Notes: generated from the sequence alone by a model not told the origin. A DNA stretch of 64,000 nucleotides from Oscillospiraceae bacterium (GCA_902790375.1 CADARY010000015.1:61868-125867), one strand, 5' to 3'; positions 56,676-64,000 are shown, numbered from the stretch's first letter. Program-made: numbers and translations.

Positions 56676-57524
56676 ATGAACGTCAACTATGAAAAGAAAG
56701 AGGCCATGACCTTTATAGGTTACCATACTGAGATCCTGCCTGAAGAGGCTTATCAGAAATGCCCGGAGTTCTGGGACAGGGAGTACGCCGCAAAGTACGC
56801 TCGGCTCTGGCAGACGATGCAGCCGGAGACTGACGTGGAGAAAGCGATCCTTGACAATGGGATCGGGATGTTCGCGATCTGTGCGGACGCCGAAAACGGT
56901 TTCGAGTACTGGATTGCCGGTCTGTATCAGGGCGGCGCGGTTCCGGAGGGGCTGGAGCTGTACGCCTTTCCGGAAAGCGAATGGGCCGTCTTCACAACGA
57001 AAGGGCCCATTCCGGATTCCCTGCAAGCGCTGAACACAGCCGTATGGCAGAAGTGGTTCCCGACCGAGGGACAGAAGCATAACGCGAACGGTACCGCGAC
57101 GCTGGAGGTCTATTCCGCCGGGAACCCGCAGTCGCCGGACTATGAGTGCGGCATCTGGGTGCCGGTCAACACAAAACAAGTTGAATATATCGCATATTGC
57201 GGACTGAATTGTGAGGCGTGTGAGGCCCGTCTCGCAACCGTGAATGACGACGACGCGCTGCGGGAAAAGGTCGCCGGACTCTGGTCGGAGCTGAACGGCG
57301 TGGAGATCACGCCGGAGATGATCAACTGTTCCGGTTGCCGGATCGACGGCGTGAAAACGCCTTACTGTGACTCGCTCTGTCCGATCCGCCGGTGTGCTCT
57401 GGAGAGAGGCGTGGAGACCTGCGGGGCCTGCGCCGACATGAGCAAGTGCGAAAAGCTGGGCATGATTACGGAAAACAACGCCGACGCCCTGAAAAACCTG
57501 AAATCACGAAAAGCATCACGTTGA
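56676..57524 (+). CDS. GyrI-like effector-binding domain fused to DUF3795
   Basis: The protein is 282 aa with AAGGAG upstream. Residues 1 to about 168 resemble the GyrI/AraC-effector-binding (SOUL-like) fold: MTFIGYHTEI, WIAGLYQGG, SEWAVFTTKGPIPDSLQAL and YECGIWVPV. Residues about 170-275 are a Cys-rich DUF3795 module (YCGLNCEACEA, INCSGCR, CDSLCPIRRCA, CGACADMSKC), likely binding zinc or an Fe-S cluster. GyrI domains bind small molecules. The gene lies 78 bp after the VOC gene and may share its transcript. Confidence 0.82.
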   Translation: MNVNYEKKEAMTFIGYHTEILPEEAYQKCPEFWDREYAAKYARLWQTMQPETDVEKAILDNGIGMFAICADAENGFEYWIAGLYQGGAVPEGLELYAFPESEWAVFTTKGPIPDSLQALNTAVWQKWFPTEGQKHNANGTATLEVYSAGNPQSPDYECGIWVPVNTKQVEYIAYCGLNCEACEARLATVNDDDALREKVAGLWSELNGVEITPEMINCSGCRIDGVKTPYCDSLCPIRRCALERGVETCGACADMSKCEKLGMITENNADALKNLKSRKASR

Positions 57525-57556
57525 CACACGAATGGATTTGGAGGCTGGAATGGTAG

Positions 57557-57769
57557 AACTCAGCCTTCCTGACTGCCATCGGCGTCAGCGCCAATGATCG
57601 CTATTCTGCGGCAGATGAAACCAACGGTGACGTGACCACGTATTATTACCGTTCTGGCACCCTGACCGATGATGCAAAGGACATGGTGACGCTCATGACC
57701 TGCCGCCTGCCCAACACCGGAGGCAAGTATCGCTATCTTGTATATTGCGAAAGGGTGATCGAAGAATAA
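57557..57769 (+). pseudogene. Remnant of a class B-like sortase (C-terminal part)
   Basis: An open frame of 70 codons without a start codon (stop TAA 57767-57769) reads AFLTAIGVSANDRYS, then a Gly/Thr/Tyr-rich stretch, then DMVTLMTCRLPNTGGKYRYLVY. TLMTC matches the sortase TLxTC catalytic Cys motif and KYRYLVY the strand carrying the catalytic Arg. The His-bearing N-terminal two-thirds are absent; the frame is closed upstream by TAG at 57554. It is taken as a degraded gene fragment. Confidence 0.6.
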
Positions 57770-57808
57770 GACAATCTCCTTAAAACGCAGGAGATATAGC
57801 ACAGCAAC

Positions 57809-57921
57809 TATGACCGCAATATTACAAAGTTGGAGGCGCTTTCCCCGCTTCTCCGGATAATCTGCGAGACATTAAGATTTATTCAGATTATTTCGGTGCG
57901 TTTTGTAATATTACGGTCATA
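57809..57921. repeat. Long inverted repeat upstream of the LysM peptide gene
   Basis: Arms of 20 bp (57809-57828 tatgaccgcaatattacaaa; 57902-57921) match with one mismatch around a 73-bp middle. It could be the remains of a small mobile element or a stem in the leader of the gene at 58021. No further copy was noticed in the window. Confidence 0.6.
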
Positions 57922-58020
57922 TTCGGTATGCTATGCTTATGCCATGTTCGGCAAGCTGCGTTATGAAACATCATGCAAGGCTGAAAGCAAACAACAAAAA
58001 CATAAAAAGGAGATCAAAAC

Positions 58021-58266
58021 ATGTCTGACGAAGTGAAAGTCCTCAACGAGCAGGAAGCTGCAAACGTAGCCGGCGGCGCGGCCCATGCCAACGGCCAGTA
58101 CTGGAGCGACGGCGGCGCGACCTACTACCGCATCGCCCCCAACGACTATCTCGGCAACATCGCCCAGATGTTCGGCACCAGCCCCTATGCCATCCAGCAG
58201 CTCAACCCCGGCAAGATCAAGAATATCGACGTGATCCGCGCCGGCGACGTGATCCGCGTCCGGTAA
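58021..58266 (+). CDS. Small protein with double-glycine leader and LysM domain
   Basis: The protein is 81 aa with AAAGGAG SD. Residues 1-19, MSDEVKVLNEQEAANVAGG, have the layout of a bacteriocin-type leader ending in Gly-Gly (18-19): acidic, with hydrophobic residues spaced before V-x-GG. The rest (about 33-81) is one LysM domain (YYRIAPNDYLGNIAQMFG, IQQLNPGKIKN, AGDVIRVR) that would bind peptidoglycan or chitin-like glycans. Cleavage after GG by a peptidase-domain ABC exporter is inferred; none is in the window. A homologous leader occurs on the protein at 60695. It is followed by a terminator-like hairpin. Confidence 0.75.
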   Translation: MSDEVKVLNEQEAANVAGGAAHANGQYWSDGGATYYRIAPNDYLGNIAQMFGTSPYAIQQLNPGKIKNIDVIRAGDVIRVR

Positions 58267-58278
58267 TGACGCCCTTGC

Positions 58279-58319
58279 AGCACCGGGGAAGCTGTCGGAC
58301 AGCCCCTCGGTGCTCGTTT
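58279..58319 (+). terminator. Terminator after the LysM peptide gene
   Basis: Long imperfect stem (agcaccg-ggg-gctgtc / gacagc-ccc-cggtgct) followed by cgttt. Partial read-through to the next gene is possible. Confidence 0.6.
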
Positions 58320-58399
58320 GCAGCAGGAACTCCGGCAATAATATCTGCCCATTCTGTCATGGCCGCATCAAATCATGGTAAGAGAAAGGAGAAAATAAT

Positions 58400-60583
58400 A
58401 TGAAAAAGCTTCTCGCAATCGTACTCGCGCTGTGCATGCTGTTCTCGCTGGGTATTGTCGCCCACGCGGACGAGCATGATCACGATCATGAAGTAGCAAA
58501 CGGCGTCGGCGAGCAGATCAAGTTCCTCGCGGGCCGCTTCGCCGATCTCGAGCAGAAGGACGACGGGAACACCTGGCACTACGCTGTCACGGATCTCGAC
58601 CACAACGGCCGCCTGGAGCTTCTGGCCACCTGCCGGGACAAGCTGGGCCTCAACTGGCTGAGAGCATGGGAGATCAGCCCCAACGGTGCAACGCTCATCA
58701 GCTGCACGCAGAATACGATCCCCGCTCCCATCGGCTCGGATAAGAAAACCATAACGGCTGACGGCATGCTCCTGAACCTGTACAGCAACAGCGTCGATAC
58801 CTGCTATGACAAGGACAGCAATACCTATTGCTATCTGTTTAAGGACGTTGCGGAATACACCGCGACGGAGGCCACAAAGATCATGACGCCCGGCGGGGAC
58901 GCGATCGCCATTGCGGTCAGCAGTGACGTCGTCACCACCGGCGTGGGTGCTGCCGCCCTGAAAAACGGCAGCATGGAGCCCAGCATCATGCTCGGCAGCT
59001 GCACCACCTGGAGCGAGGGCGACGGCGATCTCAAGGTATACTGCCGCAACGGCAAGGGCGAAACGATCACCATGGATGAATTCCTGACCCTCGGCGTAAG
59101 CAGCTTCAAGGACCTTCCCCACTTCAACACCGCCTTTGACTGGTTTACCGCCGACGAGGCCGGCATGCTCCAGCGCTTTGTGGACAGCTATGCCACCTTT
59201 GACGGTGTGCGCGACGCGGACAACGCCGAGGGCGGCGTCGCCTTCACGGCCTCCCAGAGCGCCGGCGGCGTCTACATCACCAAAAATCCCACCGACGAAA
59301 AGCACAACGAGGGCCAGACGGCGGAATTCATCGCCAACGCCAACATCTATGACGACGTGACCTGGACCTTCGTCGCTCCCGACGGCAGAACCTACACCGT
59401 GGACGAAATCAGAAACCTCGGCGGTGAGCTTGAGGGCATCAAGACCGGCGACCTGAAGATCAAAAACGTCAAGACCAACATGAACGGCTGGGGCGTGTTC
59501 GCCACCTTCGATTACCGCGGCGCCTCCGCCAGAACCTCCACCGCCTACCTCTATGTCTGGGCTGGCGGCAGCACGAGTGACCTGTCCGCAAAGATCGACG
59601 AATTTTACAGAGTCAAGCCCTGGCTCAACGGTGTCTGGACCTGCCCGAAGTGCAGCGCGGCGGTCTCCGGCTCCCAATGCTGGAACTGCGGCTTTAACCC
59701 CGTCTCCTTCTATGCGATCTACTACGGTGTGACGCCCACCGGCTATGACTGGTACTACGGTCTGAACGGCCAGACCCCCGTCAACACCATCACGCCGAAC
59801 CCGTATGTCGGCGTCCTTGCCTGGATCTGCCCCATCTGCGGGGAGAGCACCCAGAACGCCGTTACCTGCTGGAACTGCGGCTATCACTACGGCGATCCCG
59901 TTTATCTCCCCGCGCACCCGACCTCCGGCACCTTTGCCTGGACCTGCCCGGTCTGCGGCGAGGGCAACCAGGATGTCATGGACTGCTGGAGCTGCGGTTA
60001 TCATTACGGGAATCCCGTCGGGTACAACGACCCTGCCTGGAACACCTACCGCGAGGCGCTCATGGGCGCAGACCTGATCGCCTGCTGGTTCTGCGGCCAG
60101 TACTTCAACAGCGACTATGACTGCTGCCCCTACTGCGGCAGCTATCCGGGCGGCGGCAACTTCTATGGCGAAATCATGAGCGATCAGTACAACGAGCTGA
60201 TGCAGGGCGCGACCCTGATCACCTGCTGGAGCTGCGGCCAGGCCTACAACAGCGATTATGATACCTGCCCCTACTGCGGCAACTACCCGCAGAGCGGCCC
60301 GACCTGGGTGGATGAGGTCGACTCCAACCAGCTCAGGGAGGCCATCCAGGGCGCCACGATGATCACCTGCTGGAACTGCGGGCGCGATTACAACTATGAC
60401 TATGATTCCTGCCCCTACTGCGGAAGCTATCCCCACACCGCCTCTGGCCTGCCGAGCGCGGTAGTCACCGGAAACCAGATCTCCGAAGCCTACCAGGGCG
60501 CGACCATGATCCAGTGCGCCAGCTGCGGTCAGTTTTTCAACTCCGATTACGACAGCTGCCCCTACTGTGGCTGGATGCCCTGA
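58400..60583 (+). CDS. Secreted His-rich protein with seven tandem zinc-ribbon units
   Basis: The protein is 727 aa from ATG 58400 (AAAGGAG SD). A signal peptide (about 1-23, ending AHA) is followed by DEHDHDHE, a likely metal-binding His cluster. Residues about 35-400 form an unassigned region with an EF-like DLDHNGRLELL (VCBS/dockerin-like) early on and a beta-rich Ig-like part later (WTFVAPDGRTYTVDEIRNLGG). From about 412 come seven double-CxxC ribbons: three of type CPxC-CWxCG and four of type CWxCGxxxNSDYDxCPYCG spaced about 50-55 residues apart. Zinc ribbons are usually cytosolic; here they are predicted outside the cell. Function unknown. Confidence 0.75.
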   Translation: MKKLLAIVLALCMLFSLGIVAHADEHDHDHEVANGVGEQIKFLAGRFADLEQKDDGNTWHYAVTDLDHNGRLELLATCRDKLGLNWLRAWEISPNGATLISCTQNTIPAPIGSDKKTITADGMLLNLYSNSVDTCYDKDSNTYCYLFKDVAEYTATEATKIMTPGGDAIAIAVSSDVVTTGVGAAALKNGSMEPSIMLGSCTTWSEGDGDLKVYCRNGKGETITMDEFLTLGVSSFKDLPHFNTAFDWFTADEAGMLQRFVDSYATFDGVRDADNAEGGVAFTASQSAGGVYITKNPTDEKHNEGQTAEFIANANIYDDVTWTFVAPDGRTYTVDEIRNLGGELEGIKTGDLKIKNVKTNMNGWGVFATFDYRGASARTSTAYLYVWAGGSTSDLSAKIDEFYRVKPWLNGVWTCPKCSAAVSGSQCWNCGFNPVSFYAIYYGVTPTGYDWYYGLNGQTPVNTITPNPYVGVLAWICPICGESTQNAVTCWNCGYHYGDPVYLPAHPTSGTFAWTCPVCGEGNQDVMDCWSCGYHYGNPVGYNDPAWNTYREALMGADLIACWFCGQYFNSDYDCCPYCGSYPGGGNFYGEIMSDQYNELMQGATLITCWSCGQAYNSDYDTCPYCGNYPQSGPTWVDEVDSNQLREAIQGATMITCWNCGRDYNYDYDSCPYCGSYPHTASGLPSAVVTGNQISEAYQGATMIQCASCGQFFNSDYDSCPYCGWMP

Positions 60584-60617
60584 CCGGCTTGTGATACTTC
60601 TGTGACGAACGTCATGG

Positions 60618-60623
60618 TATGAT
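60618..60623 (+). promoter_or_regulatory. Extended -10 promoter element before the SH3-type peptide gene
   Basis: TGG-TATGAT lies 72 bp upstream of the GTG start at 60695; the -35 region is weak. It suggests a separate transcript for the small gene. Confidence 0.45.
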
Positions 60624-60694
60624 GATCGCACAGCCAGGGAAGAATACAGAAAGAAACAAAACGATAGATTAAAAATCGGAAAGGAGACAGAACC

Positions 60695-60958
60695 GTGTCT
60701 GAAAAAGAAATCATCAAGGATCGGGAGCTTGAAAACGTGAGCGGCGGCGAAGGCCGTATCGTCAACACCGGCGATTACAGAGACGCCGCGATCAGAAGCT
60801 ATCCCGGCCTGAACGCCCCGGTTGTCGCATCCCTTCCCAACGGCACGATGGCGAATACGACCGGAAACTTCATGCAGGCCGACGGTCGCAACTGGGCGGA
60901 GATCGACTACCCGGTGCGGGGCTGGATCAAGGGGAGCATCCTCGGTTACGCCTGGTAA
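60695..60958 (+). CDS. Small protein with double-glycine leader and SH3-like domain
   Basis: The protein is 87 aa, GTG start with AAAGGAGAC upstream. Residues 1-18 read MSEKEIIKDRELENVSGG; ELENVSGG is a near-consensus double-glycine leader end. The remainder resembles a bacterial SH3 (SH3b) domain: AAIRSYPGLNAPVVASLPNG, ADGRNWAEIDY, RGWIKGSILGY. SH3b domains bind cell-wall peptides. With the LysM protein at 58021 it forms a pair of leader-bearing small proteins aimed at the cell wall. A terminator follows. Confidence 0.75.
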   Translation: MSEKEIIKDRELENVSGGEGRIVNTGDYRDAAIRSYPGLNAPVVASLPNGTMANTTGNFMQADGRNWAEIDYPVRGWIKGSILGYAW

Positions 60959-61025
60959 TAAGCGGCAGTGTAAATTCGCAATGCAGATATGCGCGCACCG
61001 CGAAATAAACAAAAGACTGAGAATC

Positions 61026-61070
61026 CGTACAGACGCTGCACCTCTGCGGCGCCTGTACTGGTTCTTTTTT
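61026..61070 (+). terminator. Terminator after the SH3-type peptide gene
   Basis: Imperfect stem (gtacag-cgc-gca / tgc-gcg-ctgtac) followed by tggttctttttt. Confidence 0.75.
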
Positions 61071-61111
61071 ATGCGGGCTGATTTGTAATAGTGTGGTGAT
61101 ACTGAATGTGG

Positions 61112-61117
61112 TATAAT
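61112..61117 (+). promoter_or_regulatory. Extended -10 promoter of the two-component genes
   Basis: TGG-TATAAT at 61109-61117 with a weak -35; transcription would start near 61124, just before the response regulator SD. The GTG at 61132 is possible as a start but is less well placed than ATG 61159. Confidence 0.6.
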
Positions 61118-61158
61118 TATATTTTAGACGAGTGAAAGAAGAAAAGGGTGAGGGAGAC

Positions 61159-61971
61159 ATGAAGATCCTGCTTGTAGACGACGAGGCCGGTGCCCTGCGG
61201 GATTTGCTCCGGGTGATGGAGAAGGCCGCGCCGGGCGATGAGATCGTGACTGCCAGAGAGTCAAAAGCCGCGCTCTCGCTGTGCGGGGAGCAGCGCTTCG
61301 ACGTTGTGTTCCTGGACATCAAAATGCCGGACATGGACGGCCTGACGCTGACCTCGGAGATCAAACGGATCTGCCCGATGACCAATATCATTATCGTGAC
61401 GGCGTATCCGAATTTCGCCCTGGACGCGCTCAGGCTCTATGTCAGCGACTATATTCTGAAGCCCGCAAGGCCGGAGGACGTGAGACAGGCGCTCTTTAAT
61501 CTGCGGCATCCGGTCAGCGATACAAGGAAGGGGCTTTATGTCCAGTGCTTCGGGCATTTTGAGGTCTTTTATGACGGCCAACCCGTTCGCTTTCGCCGTA
61601 CGAAGGTCAAGGAGCTGTTCGCTTACCTGATCGACCGGAGGGGCGCGTCAGTGACCAATACGCAGCTCAGAGCCATCCTCTGGATGGACGAGGTCAGCGA
61701 GGACGAAAAGCAGAGAAAGTATTTCGCCCAGCTCATCCATGAACTGCAAAACTGGCTGGAGGAACGTGAGCTCTCCGACATCTTTATACACAGACGGGAT
61801 TCCTATGCCGTCGCGCCGGAAAAGATCGCCTGCGACTATTATCGCGCCCTCGCCCTTGACGCCCGCGCGCTGTCCATGTACCAGGGGGAGTATATGTGCC
61901 AGTACGAATGGGCCGCGTACCGGGACATGACGAACGAGGGCCTGCTGAATAAAATCGGGATTATGCCATGA
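61159..61971 (+). CDS. Response regulator: receiver plus SARP-type winged-helix output
   Basis: The protein is 270 aa from ATG 61159 (GGGAG SD). The receiver domain (1-120) has the acidic pair DDE (7-9), phospho-acceptor D53 in FLDIKMPDMDG and the Lys in LKPAR. The output (about 128-220) begins CFGHFEVFYDGQPVRFRRTK followed by LFAYLIDRRGASVTNTQL and LW, the winged-helix form seen in SARP-type activators, with a short C-terminal region in place of a full BTAD domain. It is translationally coupled (ATGA overlap) to the sensor kinase downstream. Targets are probably the neighbouring secreted genes, by inference from position only. Confidence 0.85.
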   Translation: MKILLVDDEAGALRDLLRVMEKAAPGDEIVTARESKAALSLCGEQRFDVVFLDIKMPDMDGLTLTSEIKRICPMTNIIIVTAYPNFALDALRLYVSDYILKPARPEDVRQALFNLRHPVSDTRKGLYVQCFGHFEVFYDGQPVRFRRTKVKELFAYLIDRRGASVTNTQLRAILWMDEVSEDEKQRKYFAQLIHELQNWLEERELSDIFIHRRDSYAVAPEKIACDYYRALALDARALSMYQGEYMCQYEWAAYRDMTNEGLLNKIGIMP

Positions 61972-63593
61972 AGATGACGGTGAAAAAGAAATCCCTGCTC
62001 GTCAGGGTGACGGCCATCGCGCTTGCGCTGGGGGTCGCCGCCATGCTTCTGAGCGGGGCTGTGCTCTACAGAATCTTTCACGAGCGGGCTTTGGCAAACG
62101 TGGAAAAGAGGCTGGATGAAGTCTCTGTTTTGCTGTATCCGCTCGTCAAGCATCAGAGCCTTGACTGGCTGCTGTCCTATTGGCAGGAGCACTGGGAGGA
62201 AATGGAGCTGCCCCCGTTTCACGACATGGACACATACATGAAATGGGCGGAGGAGCGCAGTGAATTTGAGCGTCTGAATGTCACCGCGCTCACGGCGGAG
62301 GCGCTTCGGGAAATGCCTGCGCAGCGCCAGCGCTATTTTGCGGAATACTGTTACCTTGAAACCATGCTTGCGCTGATCGTGAATCGCAGCCATGTGGGCG
62401 TCGATGTGATTTCCTGCTTTATTCCGAACGCATCCGGAGAGGGCGCCTTTGCCGTCTTTCTGAGCACGGCTGAAGACACAGGCTTTCTGGAACAGCGCAT
62501 GGTCCTGGGCGACGCATGGGACTTTCACGCGGCGGAGCACCCGGAGGCCATGGCGCTCTGTGAGCAGGACTACCCGCTTGATACCGGGACCGAGGTTTAT
62601 CGTTCCCCGAAGGACGGAATCGAGTACGCGAGCAAATATTCGCGGATCGGTATCGATCACAGGGCCCTTTTCGCAGTCTCCGTATCCATGCAGGAGATGC
62701 GGGAAGAGATCCGGTCGGATGTATGGAGCTTTGAAAAATGGGTCGCCCTGATCATCCTCGCCGCGATCCTGACCATGCTCTATATGATCTATCAAAGCTC
62801 GCTGAAGCCGACGCTGACCCTCGCCCGGGATATCCGCGCCTATACGGGGGACAAGTCGGCGAAAAAGCTGTCCGACGCTCTGGAAAGTCTGATCGGCCGC
62901 GGGGATGAGATCGGTATGCTGGCGGGCGACATTCGGGACATGGTGGAGCAAAACGAGCTGTATTACCGGCAGAAGCTCGAAAACGAAGCGCTGACAACAA
63001 AGCTCCTGCTGGCGCAGATCAAGCCGCATTTTATCTACAACTGCCTGGCGGTCATCCGCTCCTGTATCGACGAGCCGCAGAAAGCGGAGGAGGCCCTGAA
63101 TCATTTTGCGGGCTTTTTGAGAGGGAGCGTGGACATGCTGGAAGAGACGGCGTGCATCCCGGCGGATCGGGAATTCAAGACGGTGGACGACTATCTCTAC
63201 ATGCAGAAGCTGCGCTTCGAGGATCGGCTGAACATCGTAACGGATTATCGGGACAGAAGCTTTTTCATACCTGCTTTTTCGCTGCAGATGCTGGTTGAAA
63301 ACGCCGTGGAGCACGGGATCAGCGGAAGCAAAGATTTGCGTGGAACCGTATGGATACGGAGCTTCGAGGAAGACGGCTTCCATGTCGTCGAGGTGGAGGA
63401 CAACGGGGCCGGGATACCGCCGGAAAAGCCCGTAGGATCAGAAGAGGATCAACGGCTTCACGTCGGACTCCGGAACGTCGAAAAGCGCCTGGAGTGGATG
63501 TGCCGCGGAACGCTCACGATCCGGAGCCTGGAAGGCAAAGGCACCGTGGCGGTGATTCGTATTCCAAGTCATAGCCAGCCTTTGAAGCTGTAA
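61968..63593 (+). CDS. LytS/YehU-type sensor histidine kinase
   Basis: The protein is 541 aa. A first transmembrane helix (about 13-33), an extracytoplasmic domain of about 215 residues with no known name, and a second helix (about 260-280) precede a HAMP-like linker. The His_kinase domain has AQIKPHFIYNCLAVI (phospho-His about 353) and the ATPase part has LQMLVENAVEHGI (N box) and VEDNGAGIPP (G1), followed by GLRNVEKRLEW. These are hallmarks of the LytS/YpdA class that pairs with LytTR or SARP-like regulators. It probably senses an envelope or peptide signal. Confidence 0.88.
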   Translation: MKMTVKKKSLLVRVTAIALALGVAAMLLSGAVLYRIFHERALANVEKRLDEVSVLLYPLVKHQSLDWLLSYWQEHWEEMELPPFHDMDTYMKWAEERSEFERLNVTALTAEALREMPAQRQRYFAEYCYLETMLALIVNRSHVGVDVISCFIPNASGEGAFAVFLSTAEDTGFLEQRMVLGDAWDFHAAEHPEAMALCEQDYPLDTGTEVYRSPKDGIEYASKYSRIGIDHRALFAVSVSMQEMREEIRSDVWSFEKWVALIILAAILTMLYMIYQSSLKPTLTLARDIRAYTGDKSAKKLSDALESLIGRGDEIGMLAGDIRDMVEQNELYYRQKLENEALTTKLLLAQIKPHFIYNCLAVIRSCIDEPQKAEEALNHFAGFLRGSVDMLEETACIPADREFKTVDDYLYMQKLRFEDRLNIVTDYRDRSFFIPAFSLQMLVENAVEHGISGSKDLRGTVWIRSFEEDGFHVVEVEDNGAGIPPEKPVGSEEDQRLHVGLRNVEKRLEWMCRGTLTIRSLEGKGTVAVIRIPSHSQPLKL

Positions 63594-63763
63594 GCGTACT
63601 GCGCTGTCGCGCCGGAGTCTGCTGCGGACGTGCGGGTGTAGCCGCCCGGGAAAAACAAAAAACAGAATCGGTTGTGCCGATCCTGTCTTTTCGTCGATAG
63701 TTCATATGCGGGTGTTTCGAGCCATTTCATGCCCAGTATCTGATCTTGTATGAACTTCAACAT
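63569..63763 (-). pseudogene. Truncated start of a DUF318/YraQ-type permease gene
   Basis: GGAGG lies 7 nt before ATG 63763, and the first 15 codons, MLKFIQDQILGMKWL, match the start of DUF318 permeases usually found after ArsR-type regulators. After that the frame reads ETPAYELSTKRQDRH and on through the terminator at 63662 into non-protein sequence, without any membrane helix. The gene appears to have been cut by a deletion that joined its 5' end to the region downstream of the kinase gene. The family match is by eye. Confidence 0.55.
63662..63691. terminator. Bidirectional terminator after the kinase gene
   Basis: Arms acagaatcgg / ccgatcctgt (one mismatch) with A-rich 5' and CTTTT 3' flanks on the plus strand. 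Confidence 0.7.
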
Positions 63764-63810
63764 ATGAACCTCCTTAGTTCGATACATTCAAATGTTTCTA
63801 TATATTTTCC

Positions 63811-63851
63811 TTTTTTATAGGCAACCCACTCACGGATTGCCTATAAAAAAA
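63811..63851. terminator. Terminator-like hairpin between the ArsR-family gene and the permease remnant
   Basis: Arms ttttttataggcaa / ttgcctataaaaaa give a perfect stem with U-runs on both strands. On the minus strand it would limit transcription from the regulator into the permease. Confidence 0.7.
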
Positions 63852-63857
63852 TTCTTC

Positions 63858-64000
63858 TTATGCGCCAACACTGCAACTGCAGTTTCCGGTTTCATTTCCA
63901 GCTTCACAATCGCAGCGTGCATATGTTCCGATCATATCTCGAAAAGCTGCTACGCCTTCCGGTGAAATCGAATAGTACATCCACTTTCCATCCTTGCGCC
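63858..64000 (-). CDS. ArsR-family regulator, C-terminal part only (runs off window)
   Basis: The last 47 residues are visible. RKDGKWMYYSISPEGVAAF is the winged-helix wing and last helix typical of ArsR/SmtB repressors. The tail YARCDCEAGNETGNCSCSVGA has four cysteines in CxC pairs, suitable for binding a soft metal or metalloid. The N-terminus is outside the window. Context, with a DUF318 permease start directly downstream, fits a metal or metalloid resistance pair. Confidence 0.7.
   Translation of the reverse strand, partial: RKDGKWMYYSISPEGVAAFRDMIGTYARCDCEAGNETGNCSCSVGA

Noticed and set aside
58373-61012. 879-codon minus-strand frame
   Set aside because: Antisense to the zinc-ribbon protein and both double-glycine genes, which have good ribosome binding sites and domains.
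1-64000. tRNA, rRNA, prophage or phage-defence island
   Set aside because: No cloverleaf, rRNA-like sequence, integrase, capsid or restriction nuclease gene was recognised; the single methyltransferase has no partner.

Overview
The window is high-GC DNA from a Gram-positive anaerobe of the Clostridia, most likely an Oscillospiraceae/Ruminococcaceae-type gut bacterium. The reasons are: strong GGAGG ribosome binding sites; sigma-A promoters (TTGACA/TATAAT with 16-18 bp spacers); a CarD regulator, HemZ and pyruvate phosphate dikinase; a two-gene SUF system; type IV pilus ATPases; and a giant Cna-B/leucine-rich surface protein. The genus cannot be fixed from the sequence alone. No rRNA, tRNA, CRISPR array or prophage was seen.

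Layout. 1-11351 (-) is the N-terminal 3783 residues of a giant surface adhesin that runs off the left edge. 11647-12585 (+) is a NYN-domain putative ribonuclease. 12956-16236 (-) is a secreted nuclease plus membrane-anchored vWA protein operon with two tandem promoters. 16766-22368 (-) holds rimM, trmD-GNAT, rsmA and ppdK. 22499-23425 (-) is a diguanylate cyclase, divergent from pilB-pilT-pilC (23647-27695, +), whose PilB carries a textbook MshEN c-di-GMP-binding motif. 27959-29757 (+) holds a paired small-transporter gene set and two membrane proteins. 29869-32120 (-) is a polysaccharide deacetylase and coaX. 32188-36097 (-) is an LRR / vWA-like / MoxR ATPase cluster. 36189-36656 (+) is free-methionine-sulfoxide reductase, with a convergent membrane protein. 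37654-39313 (+) is sufC-sufB. 39373-43830 (-) is hemZ, a uridine-kinase-like gene, an orphan DNA methyltransferase and a sugar epimerase. 44077-44565 (+) is carD. 44623-48148 (-) is a SUV3-like helicase, a DUF1801 protein, msrA and a Cys-cluster protein. 48415-52836 (-) is an exopolysaccharide module: small secreted protein, LCP ligase, degenerate SGNH-like protein, and fused Wzz/BY-kinase. 53697-55292 (+) is an HD-GYP protein. 55631-57524 (+) is a TetR/VOC/GyrI-DUF3795 cluster.

The most unusual stretch is 57557-63593. It starts with a sortase remnant and a long inverted repeat. Two very small proteins follow, each with a bacteriocin-type double-glycine leader but joined to a cell-wall-binding type domain (LysM in one, SH3-like in the other). 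Between them lies a secreted, His-rich protein that ends in seven tandem zinc-ribbon units. A LytS-type kinase and a receiver-SARP-type regulator follow on the same strand. I propose this as a candidate envelope-directed secreted peptide system. The right edge holds the end of an ArsR-family regulator and a permease gene cut off after about 15 codons.

Three copies of a 96-114 bp MITE-like repeat lie in intergenic gaps (12723, 16559, 48179). They have terminal inverted repeats and TA flanks. c-di-GMP appears as a theme three times: GGDEF synthase, MshEN receptor and HD-GYP protein.
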